The translations under genes and the position numbers were made by a program. A model generated the notes under the pieces. The model was not told the DNA's origin, did not search any database, and worked only from the letters and a program-made list of their open reading frames with translations. From the NCBI GenBank assembly GCA_947444925.1, contig CANFBW010000011.1, forward strand, positions 1 to 64,000: DNA of 64,000 bases, given 5' to 3'. Origin of the DNA: Flavobacteriales bacterium (lineage in GTDB: Bacteria; Bacteroidota; Bacteroidia; Flavobacteriales_C; GCA-002722245). Numbering within the stretch: the first letter of the stretch is position 1; each line of letters starts with the position of its first letter. Of this stretch, positions 63,351 to 64,000 are shown in pieces.

Positions 63351-63965
63351 ATGAAACTATTTCTCCGCAAAATATATTTGTCCTTCGACGCAGAAGTCAA
63401 AAAAATTCGTCTCAAAAAGCAAATCAAAAAAGGCAATACTAAAATCACCATCGGCGCTTCTGATATTTACGAAAGTGGATGGAATCCCACTGAACTAAGT
63501 TTTTTGAATCTCACTAAAGAAGAAGATTTTAAAGCTTTATTTTCCCTTAACAGCATTGAAGCAATTATCGCCGAGCATGTGTGGGAGCATCTAACACCTG
63601 AAGATGGAAAAAAAGCATTAGCCAATTGCTTTAAGTACATGAAACCAGGTGCATACCTGCGCATCGCTGTGCCTGATGGTTACCACGAAAGTGAAGAATA
63701 CATCAACAGCGTTAAGCCTGGAGGTCATGGCAATGGTTCTGACGACCATAAAATTTTGTACACTTACCAAAGCATGGCCAAGGCGATGGAAGAAGTGGGA
63801 TTCAAAGTAAATTTACTAGAATACTTCAACGAGAAAAAAGAGTTTGTAATGAACCCTTGGGATAAAAAACAAGGAAATATCCGCCGCTCAAGATACAATG
63901 ATCCGCGAAATACGGCTGACAAAATCGTTTACACCTCACTCATTGTTGACGCTGTAAAACCATAA
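63351..63965 (+). CDS. class I SAM-dependent methyltransferase-like protein
   Basis: A 204-residue protein. AIIAEHVWEHLTPEDGKKAL and MKPGAYLRIAVPDGYH correspond to motifs of methyltransferases of the glycan-associated Methyltransf_11 group, while the usual N-terminal GxGxG SAM loop is replaced by ITIGASDIYESGWNPTELSF, so SAM binding is not certain. The C-terminal half (RYNDPRNTADKIVYTSLIVDAV) is conserved-looking. I prefer the ATG at 63351; the frame also opens from TTG at 63288. It is divergent from the FkbM operon and probably belongs to the same glycan locus, which continues past the window. Confidence 0.78.
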   Translation: MKLFLRKIYLSFDAEVKKIRLKKQIKKGNTKITIGASDIYESGWNPTELSFLNLTKEEDFKALFSLNSIEAIIAEHVWEHLTPEDGKKALANCFKYMKPGAYLRIAVPDGYHESEEYINSVKPGGHGNGSDDHKILYTYQSMAKAMEEVGFKVNLLEYFNEKKEFVMNPWDKKQGNIRRSRYNDPRNTADKIVYTSLIVDAVKP

Positions 63966-63970
63966 GCGAT

Positions 63971-63985
63971 GAAGGATCTAGCGCC
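63971..63985 (+). repeat. terminal sequence of the 137-bp repeat, right after a stop codon
   Basis: GAAGGATCTAGCGCC matches the terminal 15 bases of copy A (395-409) and follows the methyltransferase stop codon by five bases. The rest of a copy is not visible at the window edge, so this is a solo end or an element in a different arrangement. Confidence 0.4.
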
Positions 63986-64000
63986 CATCGCTGTTTTCGT

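Noticed and set aside
1-64000. Search for tRNA, rRNA, tmRNA, riboswitches, CRISPR, prophage, toxin-antitoxin and known defence systems
   Set aside because: I found no convincing cloverleaf, rRNA stretch or riboswitch core, no repeat-spacer array, no integrase or transposase, and no recognisable defence or toxin-antitoxin pair. Weak candidates by eye cannot be excluded.

Overview
The window reads as a chromosomal segment of a member of the Bacteroidota. The evidence is the AT-rich coding style, two giant secreted proteins ending in type IX secretion (CHU_C, 'gliding motility-associated') C-terminal domains, a lipidated TamL-type Omp85 protein, DUF4783, OmpA/PD40/TPR proteins, starts with little visible Shine-Dalgarno signal, and promoter-like sites of the Bacteroidota form (TTTG, about 19-20 nt, TAnnTTTG). 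I cannot name a genus. I saw no rRNA, tRNA, CRISPR array, prophage, insertion sequence or recognisable defence system.

Layout. 1-9.9 kb: tail of a probable ABC exporter, a 137-bp palindromic repeat, a small acidic membrane-anchored protein, a SulP anion transporter, an MFS transporter, an outer-membrane barrel protein, fabG, a membrane VWA protein and a PorE-like TPR/propeller/OmpA protein. 9.9-12.7 kb: queE and an unusually large PrsW-type intramembrane protease. 12.7-19.3 kb: a complete seven-gene tryptophan operon (trpE-G-D-C-F-B-A, minus strand) preceded by a leader peptide with two Trp codons and an intrinsic terminator, a classical-looking attenuator. 19.3-33.1 kb: a DUF4442 protein, a 1655-residue glycine-rich T9SS protein with 11 tandem repeats, two small ORFs and a 2502-residue T9SS protein with an N-terminal glycoside hydrolase family 8 (GH8) domain. 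33.1-49.4 kb: clpB and mostly housekeeping genes (LRR protein, M23/LysM peptidase, GT39 glycosyltransferase, WD40 protein, Nudix, mazG, ApbE, SpoU methyltransferase, tamL, accD, class II aldolase, cold-shock protein). 49.5-57 kb: polysaccharide genes (sugar-nucleotide epimerase, GT4, polymerase-like membrane protein, UDP-GlcNAc 2-epimerase) interleaved with rlmH, a DUF4783 gene, nadC and yihY. 57-60.3 kb: an M1 metallopeptidase fused to what looks like an Omp85-type outer-membrane barrel. 60.3-64 kb: a second copy of the 137-bp repeat, then GT2, GT4, FkbM methyltransferase and another methyltransferase, probably the edge of a surface-glycan cluster.

The most interesting items are the M1 peptidase/Omp85 fusion (a candidate self-anchored surface protease), the GH8 giant secreted through T9SS, the trp attenuator whose leader peptide appears almost leaderless, and the 137-bp inverted-repeat element whose two full copies show compensatory stem changes. 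Domain calls rest on motif recognition by eye; no database search was run.
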